A stretch of 6,552 bases of DNA, taken from Helicobacteraceae bacterium (lineage in GTDB: Bacteria > Campylobacterota > Campylobacteria > Campylobacterales > Sulfurimonadaceae). A program made the position numbers and the translations under genes. Below the pieces are notes generated by a model that worked only from the letters and a program-made list of their open reading frames with translations, was not told the DNA's origin and did no database searches. How positions within the stretch are numbered: the first letter of the stretch is position 1; every line of letters begins with the position of its first letter. Shown one piece after another: positions 1 through 5,475 of the stretch. The DNA lies in assembly GCA_030642185.1 (NCBI GenBank), contig DAOWOG010000070.1, forward strand, positions 1 to 6,552, in the 5' to 3' direction.

Positions 1-189
1 AAACCTGAAAAAATCAACATCGCCTCTTTTGGAAATATGCTTCCTCATGTCCACTGGCATATTATGGCACGTTTTAAAGAGGATAGTTATTTCCCTGAAC
101 CGATGTGGGGTCCAAAGCAAAGAGATGCCTCACTGACACTTCCATCGTATGATAAATTTATAGTGTTATTAGAAGAACGTTTGAAATAA
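1..189 (+). CDS. HIT-family nucleotide hydrolase/transferase, C-terminal part (5' end outside window)
   Basis: The frame is open from the first base and gives 62 residues ending in TAA at 187-189. Residues 16-20 read HVHWH, preceded by NMLP and followed by IMARF, which is the histidine triad (H-x-H-x-H) at the C-terminal end of the HIT fold. In this family the middle histidine (H18 here) is the nucleophile that takes up the nucleotide, and the proteins act on dinucleoside polyphosphates such as Ap4A or on nucleotide-phosphate adducts. The stretch after the triad (DSYFPEPMWG, residues 28-37) resembles small bacterial HIT hydrolases. Such proteins are usually about 110-165 residues, so roughly half the gene lies upstream of the window. 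The exact substrate cannot be told from this fragment. It converges on the helicase gene, so the two are transcribed separately. Confidence 0.85.
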   Translation, partial: KPEKINIASFGNMLPHVHWHIMARFKEDSYFPEPMWGPKQRDASLTLPSYDKFIVLLEERLK

Positions 190-237
190 AGACAGATTAG
201 TGAGCAGATACCTGGCCAGGAGTTAAGGATATATTTT

Positions 238-272
238 GAGACGAAGTCTCGCGTGATGCGAGATGTAACGTC
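238..272. terminator. hairpin region between convergent genes, possible transcription end
   Basis: The 83-base spacer (190-272) between the two convergent stop codons contains overlapping inverted repeats. GAGAC-GAA-GTCTC spans 238-250. TCTCGC (247-252) pairs with GCGAGA (258-263) around a five-base loop, and GACG (240-243) can pair with CGTC (269-272) outside it. These folds share bases and so exclude one another in part. Neither strand has a run of T directly after a stem, so this is not a textbook Rho-independent terminator. It may serve as a weak or Rho-assisted end for one or both transcripts. A perfect ten-base palindrome, CCTGGCCAGG, lies at 211-220, close to the HIT stop, and its meaning is unknown. 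Confidence 0.3.
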
Positions 273-1778
273 CTAGTCTCTGTGTGAACGGTTCCGATTA
301 CGATTACTGCTGCTGTTGTGTCTACGATTACCGCCACTGCTGTGTCTGCGATTTCTTCCGCCGCCTCGGTTCCCGCCACCGCGATTATTGCGTTCCAGAC
401 TTTGAAGTATTTTTTCAAGACGTTGCGGAGCAATACCGATGGTGTTTGGTCCTTTTACAGAGGTACGATCCATCAGAAGTGAGATCAGCTTATACGCGAT
501 CTGTGCCTGATCATAGTCTTCATTGAGTGCATCGAGAACCGTATGCGCTTCATCATAAACAGTCTGGCCTTCAATGTCGGCGATCATTTTATTCATCTGT
601 GATGCTTTAACATCTCTTTTGCTTGGAATGTAGGCATGCTCCATTGTCGTACCGACTTTGGATTTAATACGCTGTAGTTCTTTAAACTCAATCGGTGTCA
701 CAAGTGTAATTGCTTTGCCCTTTTGTCCTGCACGTCCTGTACGGCCGATACGGTGGACATATGATTCCGGATCAAACGGGATATGGAAGTTAAAGACATG
801 GCTGACATCGTCGATATGGATTCCGCGTGCTGCGACATCGGTGGCAACCAGGACGTCAATGGCATTGTCTTTTATGCCTCGAATAACTGATTCACGTTGA
901 CGCTGTTCCATGTCACCATGAAGGCCTTTTGCATTGTAGCCGACAGCAGAAAGGACATTTGAAAGACGGTCCACTTCTCGTTTGGTGCGGCAAAATACAA
1001 TAACTTTGCTGGTCTCTTCCGCATCGAGAAGGCGAATGATCGCATCGTCACGTTCATTTTCATCGATCACATAGTATTGTTGAGCGATATCCTGATTGGT
1101 TGCTTCACCTTTGGTAATAGAGATAAATGCAGGGTCGACCAGGATACGTTTGGCAAGCTCTTTGATCGGTTGAGGCATCGTCGCAGAGAAGAGCAGTGTT
1201 TGGCGCTCCTGCGGAAGATAGGTGAATATCTCATTGATATCATCCAAAAAGCCCATATCGAGCATCTCATCGGCTTCATCCAAAATAACGGTAGACGGGG
1301 TGAAATTAGGCAGCATATCGCGGCTGAGAATATCCATCAGACGTCCCGGTGTTGCGACTACGATCTGCGCTCCCCGCTCAATCAGACCGATTTGACGTCC
1401 GTAAGAGCTGCCGCCGTATACAGTAACAGTACGTACACCAAGTTTCTTCCCATATTTGAAAAGTTCATCACTTACCTGGTTTGCGAGCTCGCGTGTCGGC
1501 GTAATGACCAGGACTTCAACACCGTCGTTAAGTGTCATGTTGTTAATGACAGGCAGACCAAAAGCGGCAGTTTTTCCGGTACCGGTATGGGCCTGACCAA
1601 CGACATCACGGCCTTCCATGATAATCGGAATAGCCTGAGACTGGATAGGACTCGGCATTTTAAAACCGGCATAACGGATACTTTGCATAATTTCACGTTT
1701 AAGACCAAACTCCTCAAATGTAGGCAGGTCCTCTGGTGTAGTTGCGTTCTCTTGCGTGTTTGTATTTTCTTCGTTCAT
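273..1778 (-). CDS. DEAD-box ATP-dependent RNA helicase (RhpA/DeaD-like)
   Basis: This 501-residue cytoplasmic protein uses ATP to unwind RNA duplexes or remodel RNA-protein complexes, with likely roles in ribosome assembly and mRNA decay. The motifs appear in order: Q motif about 21-48 (PSPIQ at 42-46), motif I AHTGTGKT 63-70, Ia PTRELA 94-99, Ib TPGR 143-146, II DEAD 167-170, III SAT 198-200, IV VIVFCRTK 259-266, V ATDVAARG 312-319 and VI HRIGRTGR 342-349. All catalytic residues are present, so it should be active. After the two RecA domains comes a helical segment (about 385-463), then a basic tail from about 465 rich in Arg, Gly, Asn, Ser and His, likely to bind RNA. From memory, its body is very close to Helicobacter pylori RhpA, which works with RNase J, though the tail differs. 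The ATG at 1778 is supported by an AAGGA Shine-Dalgarno (1784-1788, minus strand) five bases upstream. It is divergent from bamD and convergent with the HIT gene. Confidence 0.95.
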   Translation of the reverse strand: MNEENTNTQENATTPEDLPTFEEFGLKREIMQSIRYAGFKMPSPIQSQAIPIIMEGRDVVGQAHTGTGKTAAFGLPVINNMTLNDGVEVLVITPTRELANQVSDELFKYGKKLGVRTVTVYGGSSYGRQIGLIERGAQIVVATPGRLMDILSRDMLPNFTPSTVILDEADEMLDMGFLDDINEIFTYLPQERQTLLFSATMPQPIKELAKRILVDPAFISITKGEATNQDIAQQYYVIDENERDDAIIRLLDAEETSKVIVFCRTKREVDRLSNVLSAVGYNAKGLHGDMEQRQRESVIRGIKDNAIDVLVATDVAARGIHIDDVSHVFNFHIPFDPESYVHRIGRTGRAGQKGKAITLVTPIEFKELQRIKSKVGTTMEHAYIPSKRDVKASQMNKMIADIEGQTVYDEAHTVLDALNEDYDQAQIAYKLISLLMDRTSVKGPNTIGIAPQRLEKILQSLERNNRGGGNRGGGRNRRHSSGGNRRHNSSSNRNRNRSHRD

Positions 1779-1818
1779 TGATTTCCTTGGAAGAATGGAT
1801 ACCTTTTCAAGTCAGTGT

Positions 1819-1888
1819 GGTTTTGTTTAAAACCGCGTTAGCGCACCTCAAAAAATTCATATTTGTTTCAAAATTTTTAGAGGTGCAC
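1819..1888 (-). promoter_or_regulatory. structured 5' leader of the helicase mRNA (two inverted repeats)
   Basis: The larger inverted repeat has arms 1843-1857 and 1872-1886 with 14 of 15 positions paired (one A-A mismatch at 1850/1879) and a 14-base loop. Beyond a further mismatch, two more pairs extend it (1840-1841 with 1888-1889). The outer half of each arm is GC-rich (GCACCTC/GAGGTGC) and the inner half is A/T only. A second, perfect six-base stem, GGTTTT/AAAACC with a four-base loop, lies at 1819-1834. Both fall between the -10 box at 1925-1930 and the ribosome binding site at 1784-1788, so they should be in the helicase transcript. No T run follows the large stem on the minus strand, so a simple terminator is unlikely. 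A role in control of helicase expression is inference. Confidence 0.5.
1838..1847 (-). repeat. GGTGCGCTAA motif, copy A
   Basis: The minus strand reads GGTGCGCTAA, identical over ten bases to the copy at 2011-2020. It overlaps the promoter-distal arm (as the helicase is transcribed) of the large inverted repeat in the helicase leader. Its function is unknown. Confidence 0.55.
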
Positions 1889-1893
1889 TTTAA
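1882..1893 (+). repeat. GGTGCACTTTAA motif, copy B
   Basis: This is a variant of the GGTGC-type motif, on the plus strand and inverted relative to copy A, so that the two GGTGC cores form the outer part of the inverted-repeat stem and point outwards. It is preceded by AGA, as is copy D at 2956. Confidence 0.45.
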
Positions 1894-1924
1894 TGTGTTA
1901 AGGTATTCAATTTAAATTTTTGGA

Positions 1925-1930
1925 ATTATA
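1925..1930 (-). promoter_or_regulatory. -10 box of the helicase promoter
   Basis: The minus strand reads TTTTCGC followed by a perfect TATAAT. T-rich sequence and a conserved GC-containing step just before TATAAT, with no clear -35 box, match what is known of sigma-70 promoters in Campylobacterota. At the usual -35 distance (about 1948-1953) the sequence is only CTATTA. Transcription would start near 1918, giving a leader of about 140 bases before the start codon at 1778. Confidence 0.6.
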
Positions 1931-1935
1931 GCGAA

Positions 1936-1953
1936 AATTAATAGAATTAATAG
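1936..1953. repeat. perfect tandem duplication of a nine-base unit
   Basis: AATTAATAG occurs twice in direct succession (1936-1944 and 1945-1953). On the minus strand it lies directly upstream of the -10 box, over the spacer and -35 zone of the helicase promoter. It could be a slippage product, or it could alter DNA curvature or bind a regulator. The sequence gives no way to choose. Confidence 0.6.
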
Positions 1954-2010
1954 TAAATATAAATTTCTTTAATTTAAAATGAATGAATTTTTAGCTAAAT
2001 GTTTCTCATA

Positions 2011-2020
2011 TTAGCGCACC
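2011..2020 (-). repeat. GGTGCGCTAA motif, copy C
   Basis: This is an exact ten-base match to copy A (1838-1847), in the same orientation. It lies about 80-90 bases upstream of the candidate bamD promoter and a similar distance upstream of the helicase -10 box. It has no clear inverted partner nearby. Confidence 0.5.
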
Positions 2021-2099
2021 GATTAGATATTTAAAACTTTGAATCCTTAATCAGTACGGCAATATATTGATTTAGGGCTACTTCTTAACCTCTTTACGA

Positions 2100-2105
2100 T
2101 AAAAT
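2100..2105 (+). promoter_or_regulatory. candidate -10 box for bamD-lon-rmuC
   Basis: TAAAAT matches TATAAT at five of six positions and would place the start of transcription near 2112, giving a leader of about 24 bases. There is no -35 match at the usual spacing; the nearest TTGATT (2067-2072) is 27 bases away. The surrounding sequence is so AT-rich that chance matches are likely, so this is a tentative call. Confidence 0.35.
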
Positions 2106-2135
2106 AATTTCTACTATTTTGAGGGTTTTTCAAGA

Positions 2136-2954
2136 ATGATAATCAAAAAAATGATATTAGCCGGTATGACGGCGATTATACTTATGACAGGATGCACGAA
2201 AGAGGTAGATGAATATAATCAACCCGCAGCCTATTGGTATAAAAAAATGATCGAGTATATTTCCAAGGGAGATCTGGAAAAAGCAGATAACTACTACAGT
2301 TCCCTGCAAAGCGAACATATTGGCTCACCGCTTCTTCCTGAAGCAACGATCATTATGGCGATAGCGCATCTTCAAGTTGAAGAGTATCTGCTGGCAGAGC
2401 ATTTTATCAACGAATATGTAAAGCGTTACGCCTCATTAAATGAGCGTGAACATGCAGAATTCCTGAAAGTCAAAGCCAAATATATGGCCCTTCCTAACCC
2501 GCGTCGTGATCAGGGACTGATTGCAGACGCCATTAAGGAGGGTGAGGCTTTTAAACGCAATTATCCGAACTCAAGCAACTATCCGATTGTCGATACGATG
2601 GTGACACGTCTTTATCTCTCTCAGGCAGCACTCAATGAATCGATTGCAGAACTTTATGAGCGTCTGGATAAACCCAAAGCTTCAGCCTATTATCGTGCAA
2701 TCAAACCGCAGCCGTGGATTGACTGGGATAAGGTTGAACCGGCAGATGTCGTCTGGTATCGCAAGATGTTTGAAGGTGACGGCACCGGAAGCTGGTATGC
2801 TTTTATCCTTCCCGACACACAAAGTGTTGTATCGCGTCATTCCCATCCTGATCTGGACGCATCGGAAAATGTGATCGACAAGATGGAAACGTATGAACAA
2901 GAAGAGTTGCGTCAGCAGGAAATGACCAACCCCAGACCTGACGGCCCTTTATAG
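2136..2954 (+). CDS. bamD: outer membrane protein assembly lipoprotein BamD
   Basis: This 272-residue protein should be the essential periplasmic lipoprotein of the BAM complex, which folds beta-barrel proteins into the outer membrane with BamA. Residues 1-20 form a lipoprotein signal: lysines at 4-5, a hydrophobic core, then LMTGC with the lipidated cysteine at 20. Asp is not at +2, consistent with transfer to the outer membrane. Residues about 30-190 are tetratricopeptide-like helices, with the family pattern PRRDQ at 122-126 followed by a helix and FKRNYPNS (139-146). After the repeats comes an aromatic-rich section (PWIDW 193-197, SWYAF 219-223) and an acidic tail to 272, longer than the 245-residue E. 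coli protein. The ATG at 2136 is preferred because it gives a complete signal peptide; GAGGG (2121-2125) is a slightly distant ribosome binding site. A second ATG at 2151 would lose the positive charges. lon follows after 55 bases, an order I recall from Campylobacter. Confidence 0.88.
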   Translation: MIIKKMILAGMTAIILMTGCTKEVDEYNQPAAYWYKKMIEYISKGDLEKADNYYSSLQSEHIGSPLLPEATIIMAIAHLQVEEYLLAEHFINEYVKRYASLNEREHAEFLKVKAKYMALPNPRRDQGLIADAIKEGEAFKRNYPNSSNYPIVDTMVTRLYLSQAALNESIAELYERLDKPKASAYYRAIKPQPWIDWDKVEPADVVWYRKMFEGDGTGSWYAFILPDTQSVVSRHSHPDLDASENVIDKMETYEQEELRQQEMTNPRPDGPL

Positions 2955-2955
2955 A

Positions 2956-2965
2956 GGTGCCCTAA
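2956..2965 (+). repeat. GGTGC-type motif, copy D (GGTGCCCTAA)
   Basis: It lies just after the bamD stop codon, in the spacer before lon. It differs from copies A and C at a single position. Its second half doubles as the left arm of the inverted repeat over the lon ribosome binding site. Confidence 0.5.
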
Positions 2966-2998
2966 AGAGCAATGCTGAAACAATAAAATTACTTTAGG
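2961..2998 (+). promoter_or_regulatory. inverted repeat overlapping the lon ribosome binding site
   Basis: CCTAAAG (2961-2967) and CTTTAGG (2992-2998) form a perfect seven-base stem with a 24-base loop that can hold a small nested AGC/GCT stem (2968-2976). The best Shine-Dalgarno for lon is AGGA at 2996-2999, ten bases before the ATG, and three of its four bases are in the right arm. If formed in RNA, the stem would hide the ribosome binding site. The stem is short with three G-C pairs, so it would be weak and heat-sensitive. Regulation by it is inference; it could instead be a DNA operator or chance. Confidence 0.4.
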
Positions 2999-3009
2999 AC
3001 AAACAACCA

Positions 3010-5433
3010 ATGCAATTAGAAAATTATGATACTTTCCCGGTAGATTTACCGATTATTGTTGAAGATGAACTTTTTTTATACCCTTTTATGATTTCACCGC
3101 TTTTTCTCAGTGATGAGATCAATATCGCCGCAGCTTCCTATGCAATCGAAAATGATTCACTTGTCATTGTCTGCCCGAGCAAACCGAATTTTGAAGGTGA
3201 ACGCACTTTTGACGGGATTTATGACACGGGCGTGATCGGTTCTATTATGCGCAAAGTGGCACTGCCGGATGGCCGTGTCAAGGTGTTGTTTCAAGGATTG
3301 GCTCGCGGTCGTGTTCTTGAAAAGAGAGGTGAAAATCCACTGCAGGCATATGTCGATACGATTGAAACCAAAACATTTAATACGTTAAAAATGGATGCGC
3401 TCTTGGAAGTCGTTCGCGAAAAGGTACGTATTCTGGCGCAGGTAAGCAATTATTTCCCACCGGATCTTTTGCGTACCATTGAAGAAAACCATGAATATGA
3501 CCGTATCGCCGATCTGATCTGCAGCTCGATCAAATTGAAAAAAGAGCAAGCGTATAAACTGTTTATTGAAGAAGATATCGAAAAACGTTTTTTGATGCTG
3601 ATCGATTATATTATTGACGAGATAGAAGCCAATAAATTGCAAAAAGAGATCCGTTCCAAGGTAAACTCCAAGATGGAACAGATCAACAAGGAGTATTTTC
3701 TTAAAGAGCAGCTGAAGCAGATTCAGCGTGAACTCGGCGTGGATACCCAGCGAGAAGAGGAAATTGAAGAGTACCGTCAAAAGCTCGAAAAAGTTAAAGA
3801 CAGCATGCATGAGGATGCCCATAAAGAGATATCCAAACAGATAGAGCGATTTGCACGACTGCATCCTGATTCCGGAGATGCCGGGATGATTCAGAGCTAC
3901 CTCGAATGGGTACTGGAAATACCATACGGAAAAATGGCAAAAAAAGAGCTCAAAATCAAGGACGTTGAAAATCAGCTTGACAGTGACCATTTCTCACTTG
4001 AAAAACCCAAAGCACGTATTGCCGAGTTTTTCTCCGTCAGAGAACTGATGGAACTTCGCGGTATCAAACCCAAAGAGGGAAGCGGAGCGATTTTATGTTT
4101 TGCAGGCCCTCCCGGTGTCGGTAAAACTTCATTGGCCAACTCCATTGCAACAGCACTGAAACGTCCGTTGATCCGTATCGCTTTAGGGGGACTTGAAGAT
4201 GTCAATGAACTTCGCGGACACCGACGAACATATATCGGTGCTATGCCCGGCCGTATTGTCCAGGGACTTATCGATGCAAAAAAAATGAATCCGGTTATTG
4301 TCCTGGATGAGATAGACAAGGTAGCACAATCGCACCGGGGAGATCCGACAGCGGTACTGCTTGAGATCCTTGATCCGGAACAAAACAGCAGTTTCAGAGA
4401 CTACTACCTCAATTTTAACATTGATCTGAGCAATGTGATCTTCATAGCTACCGCCAATGATGTGGGACGTATACCGCCTGCTCTTCGTGACAGAATGGAA
4501 TTTATCGGTGTCAGCAGTTATACGCCGCAGGAAAAATTTGAGATAGCCAAACGGTATCTTCTGCCGCAGGAGCTGAAAAAACATGGTCTGAAAGCGGCGG
4601 AGCTCTCTTTTTCAAAACCGGCACTCAAAGAGTTGATACACAGTTATACCCGTGAAGCCGGAGTGCGCAACCTGCGACGGCGTATTGCCGATGTTGTCCG
4701 AAAAACTGCCAAACGCATCCTGGAAAACCCTGAAGTGCAGAAGGTCTCCGTATCCATCAAGAATCTCGATGACTTTCTGGATAAAAAAGTTTTCGAAATT
4801 GATAAAACGGATACAGTTGATAAACTGGGTGTCGTCAATGGACTGGCCTGGACTGCGGTAGGGGGCGATGTTCTTAAGATTGAGACCATACGTATCCGAG
4901 GCAAAGGTGCGATGCAGTTGACAGGAAGTCTCGGCGAGGTAATGAAGGAGTCGGCAAGAATTGCAATGAGTGTCGTTAAAACACTTATCGATGAGAAAAA
5001 AATCACTGTCGATCATGCCATTATCCCTAAAACATTTAAAGAAAAAGAGGAAGATATTACGATTGATGCAAGTGAAGTCTACAAGCGGTATGATCTGCAT
5101 ATTCATGTTCCTGACGGTGCAACGCCGAAGGACGGTCCGAGTGCCGGTCTTGCCATGGCAACTGCGATCGCTTCCATCTTGAGCAATAAAAAGGTTCATG
5201 CCGGTTTTGCAATGACGGGAGAACTCTCACTCAGTGGAGATGCGCTGCCGATCGGAGGGCTTAAAGAGAAGTTGATCGCAGCGCATAAAGCAGGAATGCA
5301 TACGGTATTGATCCCCAGAAAAAACTATGAACGTGATCTTGAAGATATTCCTGATGAGGTCAAAGAGGCGGTGAGTATCATTCCGGTAGAGCGCATCGAA
5401 GAGGTGATGAAGAGGTTATTGATCGAAAAGTAG
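3010..5433 (+). CDS. lon: ATP-dependent protease Lon (LonA type, endopeptidase La)
   Basis: This cytoplasmic hexameric AAA+ protease unfolds and degrades damaged proteins and unstable regulators. At 807 residues it has the full LonA length. The N-terminal substrate-binding domain covers about 10-210, a coiled linker about 210-300, and the AAA+ module about 310-590: Walker A GPPGVGKT 366-373, Walker B VIVLDEID 429-436, sensor-1 Asn 483, arginine-finger region RDR 493-495 and sensor-2 region GVRNLRR 551-557. The protease domain (about 600-805) has the Ser-Lys dyad: Ser711 in PKDGPSAG and Lys754 in GGLKEK, 43 residues apart exactly as in E. coli (S679, K722). Nothing essential is missing. The N-terminus (VEDELFLYPFMISP, 17-30) differs from the usual LPLRDVVVFP form and matches the Campylobacter version as I recall it. 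The ATG at 3010 has AGGA ten bases upstream. No CIRCE or HAIR heat-shock operator is visible. It is probably transcribed with bamD and rmuC. Confidence 0.97.
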   Translation: MQLENYDTFPVDLPIIVEDELFLYPFMISPLFLSDEINIAAASYAIENDSLVIVCPSKPNFEGERTFDGIYDTGVIGSIMRKVALPDGRVKVLFQGLARGRVLEKRGENPLQAYVDTIETKTFNTLKMDALLEVVREKVRILAQVSNYFPPDLLRTIEENHEYDRIADLICSSIKLKKEQAYKLFIEEDIEKRFLMLIDYIIDEIEANKLQKEIRSKVNSKMEQINKEYFLKEQLKQIQRELGVDTQREEEIEEYRQKLEKVKDSMHEDAHKEISKQIERFARLHPDSGDAGMIQSYLEWVLEIPYGKMAKKELKIKDVENQLDSDHFSLEKPKARIAEFFSVRELMELRGIKPKEGSGAILCFAGPPGVGKTSLANSIATALKRPLIRIALGGLEDVNELRGHRRTYIGAMPGRIVQGLIDAKKMNPVIVLDEIDKVAQSHRGDPTAVLLEILDPEQNSSFRDYYLNFNIDLSNVIFIATANDVGRIPPALRDRMEFIGVSSYTPQEKFEIAKRYLLPQELKKHGLKAAELSFSKPALKELIHSYTREAGVRNLRRRIADVVRKTAKRILENPEVQKVSVSIKNLDDFLDKKVFEIDKTDTVDKLGVVNGLAWTAVGGDVLKIETIRIRGKGAMQLTGSLGEVMKESARIAMSVVKTLIDEKKITVDHAIIPKTFKEKEEDITIDASEVYKRYDLHIHVPDGATPKDGPSAGLAMATAIASILSNKKVHAGFAMTGELSLSGDALPIGGLKEKLIAAHKAGMHTVLIPRKNYERDLEDIPDEVKEAVSIIPVERIEEVMKRLLIEK

Positions 5434-5443
5434 ATAGGCTATA

Positions 5444-5454
5444 GGTGCCCTTAA
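5444..5454 (+). repeat. GGTGC-type motif, copy E (GGTGCCCTTAA)
   Basis: It lies in the 42-base spacer between lon and rmuC, ten bases after the lon stop. It shares GGTGCCCT with copy D. No inverted partner is present here, which argues against a hairpin as the common function of the motif. Confidence 0.5.
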
Positions 5455-5465
5455 TACTTTACAAC

Positions 5466-5470
5466 AGGAG
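5466..5470 (+). promoter_or_regulatory. ribosome binding site that decides the rmuC start
   Basis: AGGAG is followed by two ATG codons in different frames, at 5471 and 5476. Only the second has proper spacing (five bases) and opens the rmuC frame. The first directly abuts the Shine-Dalgarno and stops after six codons at 5489-5491. Confidence 0.75.
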
Positions 5471-5475
5471 ATGCA

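Larger units (their letters stand above)
1779..2135. other. divergent intergenic region between helicase and bamD
   Basis: This 357-base AT-rich stretch separates the two divergent starts. I find no credible coding frame in it; the ATGs at 1893 and 1984 meet stops within a few codons. It holds the helicase leader with two inverted repeats (about 1819-1888), a -10 box for the helicase (1925-1930), a perfect tandem nine-base repeat (1936-1953), three copies of the GGTGC-type motif (1838, 1882, 2011) and a weak promoter candidate for bamD near 2100. No tRNA or known small-RNA shape was recognised. The part from about 1954 to 1999 is plain AT-rich sequence in which I see nothing specific. Confidence 0.7.

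Noticed and set aside
273..433. Repetitive DNA at the helicase 3' end as a possible CRISPR or satellite array
   Set aside because: The repeats are short, irregular and in frame, and encode the Arg/Gly/Asn/Ser tail of the helicase. There are no repeat-spacer units.
1077..1781. Long open frame of 234 codons on the plus strand
   Set aside because: It lies entirely antisense to the helicase, whose motifs are complete. Its translation shows no recognisable domain and there is no ribosome binding site of note. It is a shadow frame.
1843..1886. Rho-independent terminator in the divergent spacer
   Set aside because: The stem lies between a promoter and the gene it serves, has an A/T inner half, and is not followed by a T run on the minus strand; on the plus strand no gene ends nearby.
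1838..1893. CIRCE-type (HrcA) heat-shock operator, because TTAGC...GCTAA-like half-sites are present
   Set aside because: CIRCE is TTAGCACTC, nine bases, GAGTGCTAA. The half-sites here contain GCGCACC/GGTGCAC and the gap is about 30 bases, so neither the sequence nor the spacing fits.
3385..3990. Open frame of 201 codons on the minus strand, Phe/Leu rich
   Set aside because: It is antisense to the Lon linker region. The Phe/Leu richness is the mirror of Glu/Lys codons in the coiled linker, so the apparent membrane-protein look is an artefact.
4183..5199. Several overlapping minus-strand open frames inside lon
   Set aside because: They overlap one another and the intact AAA+ and protease domains of Lon, and none shows a family motif.
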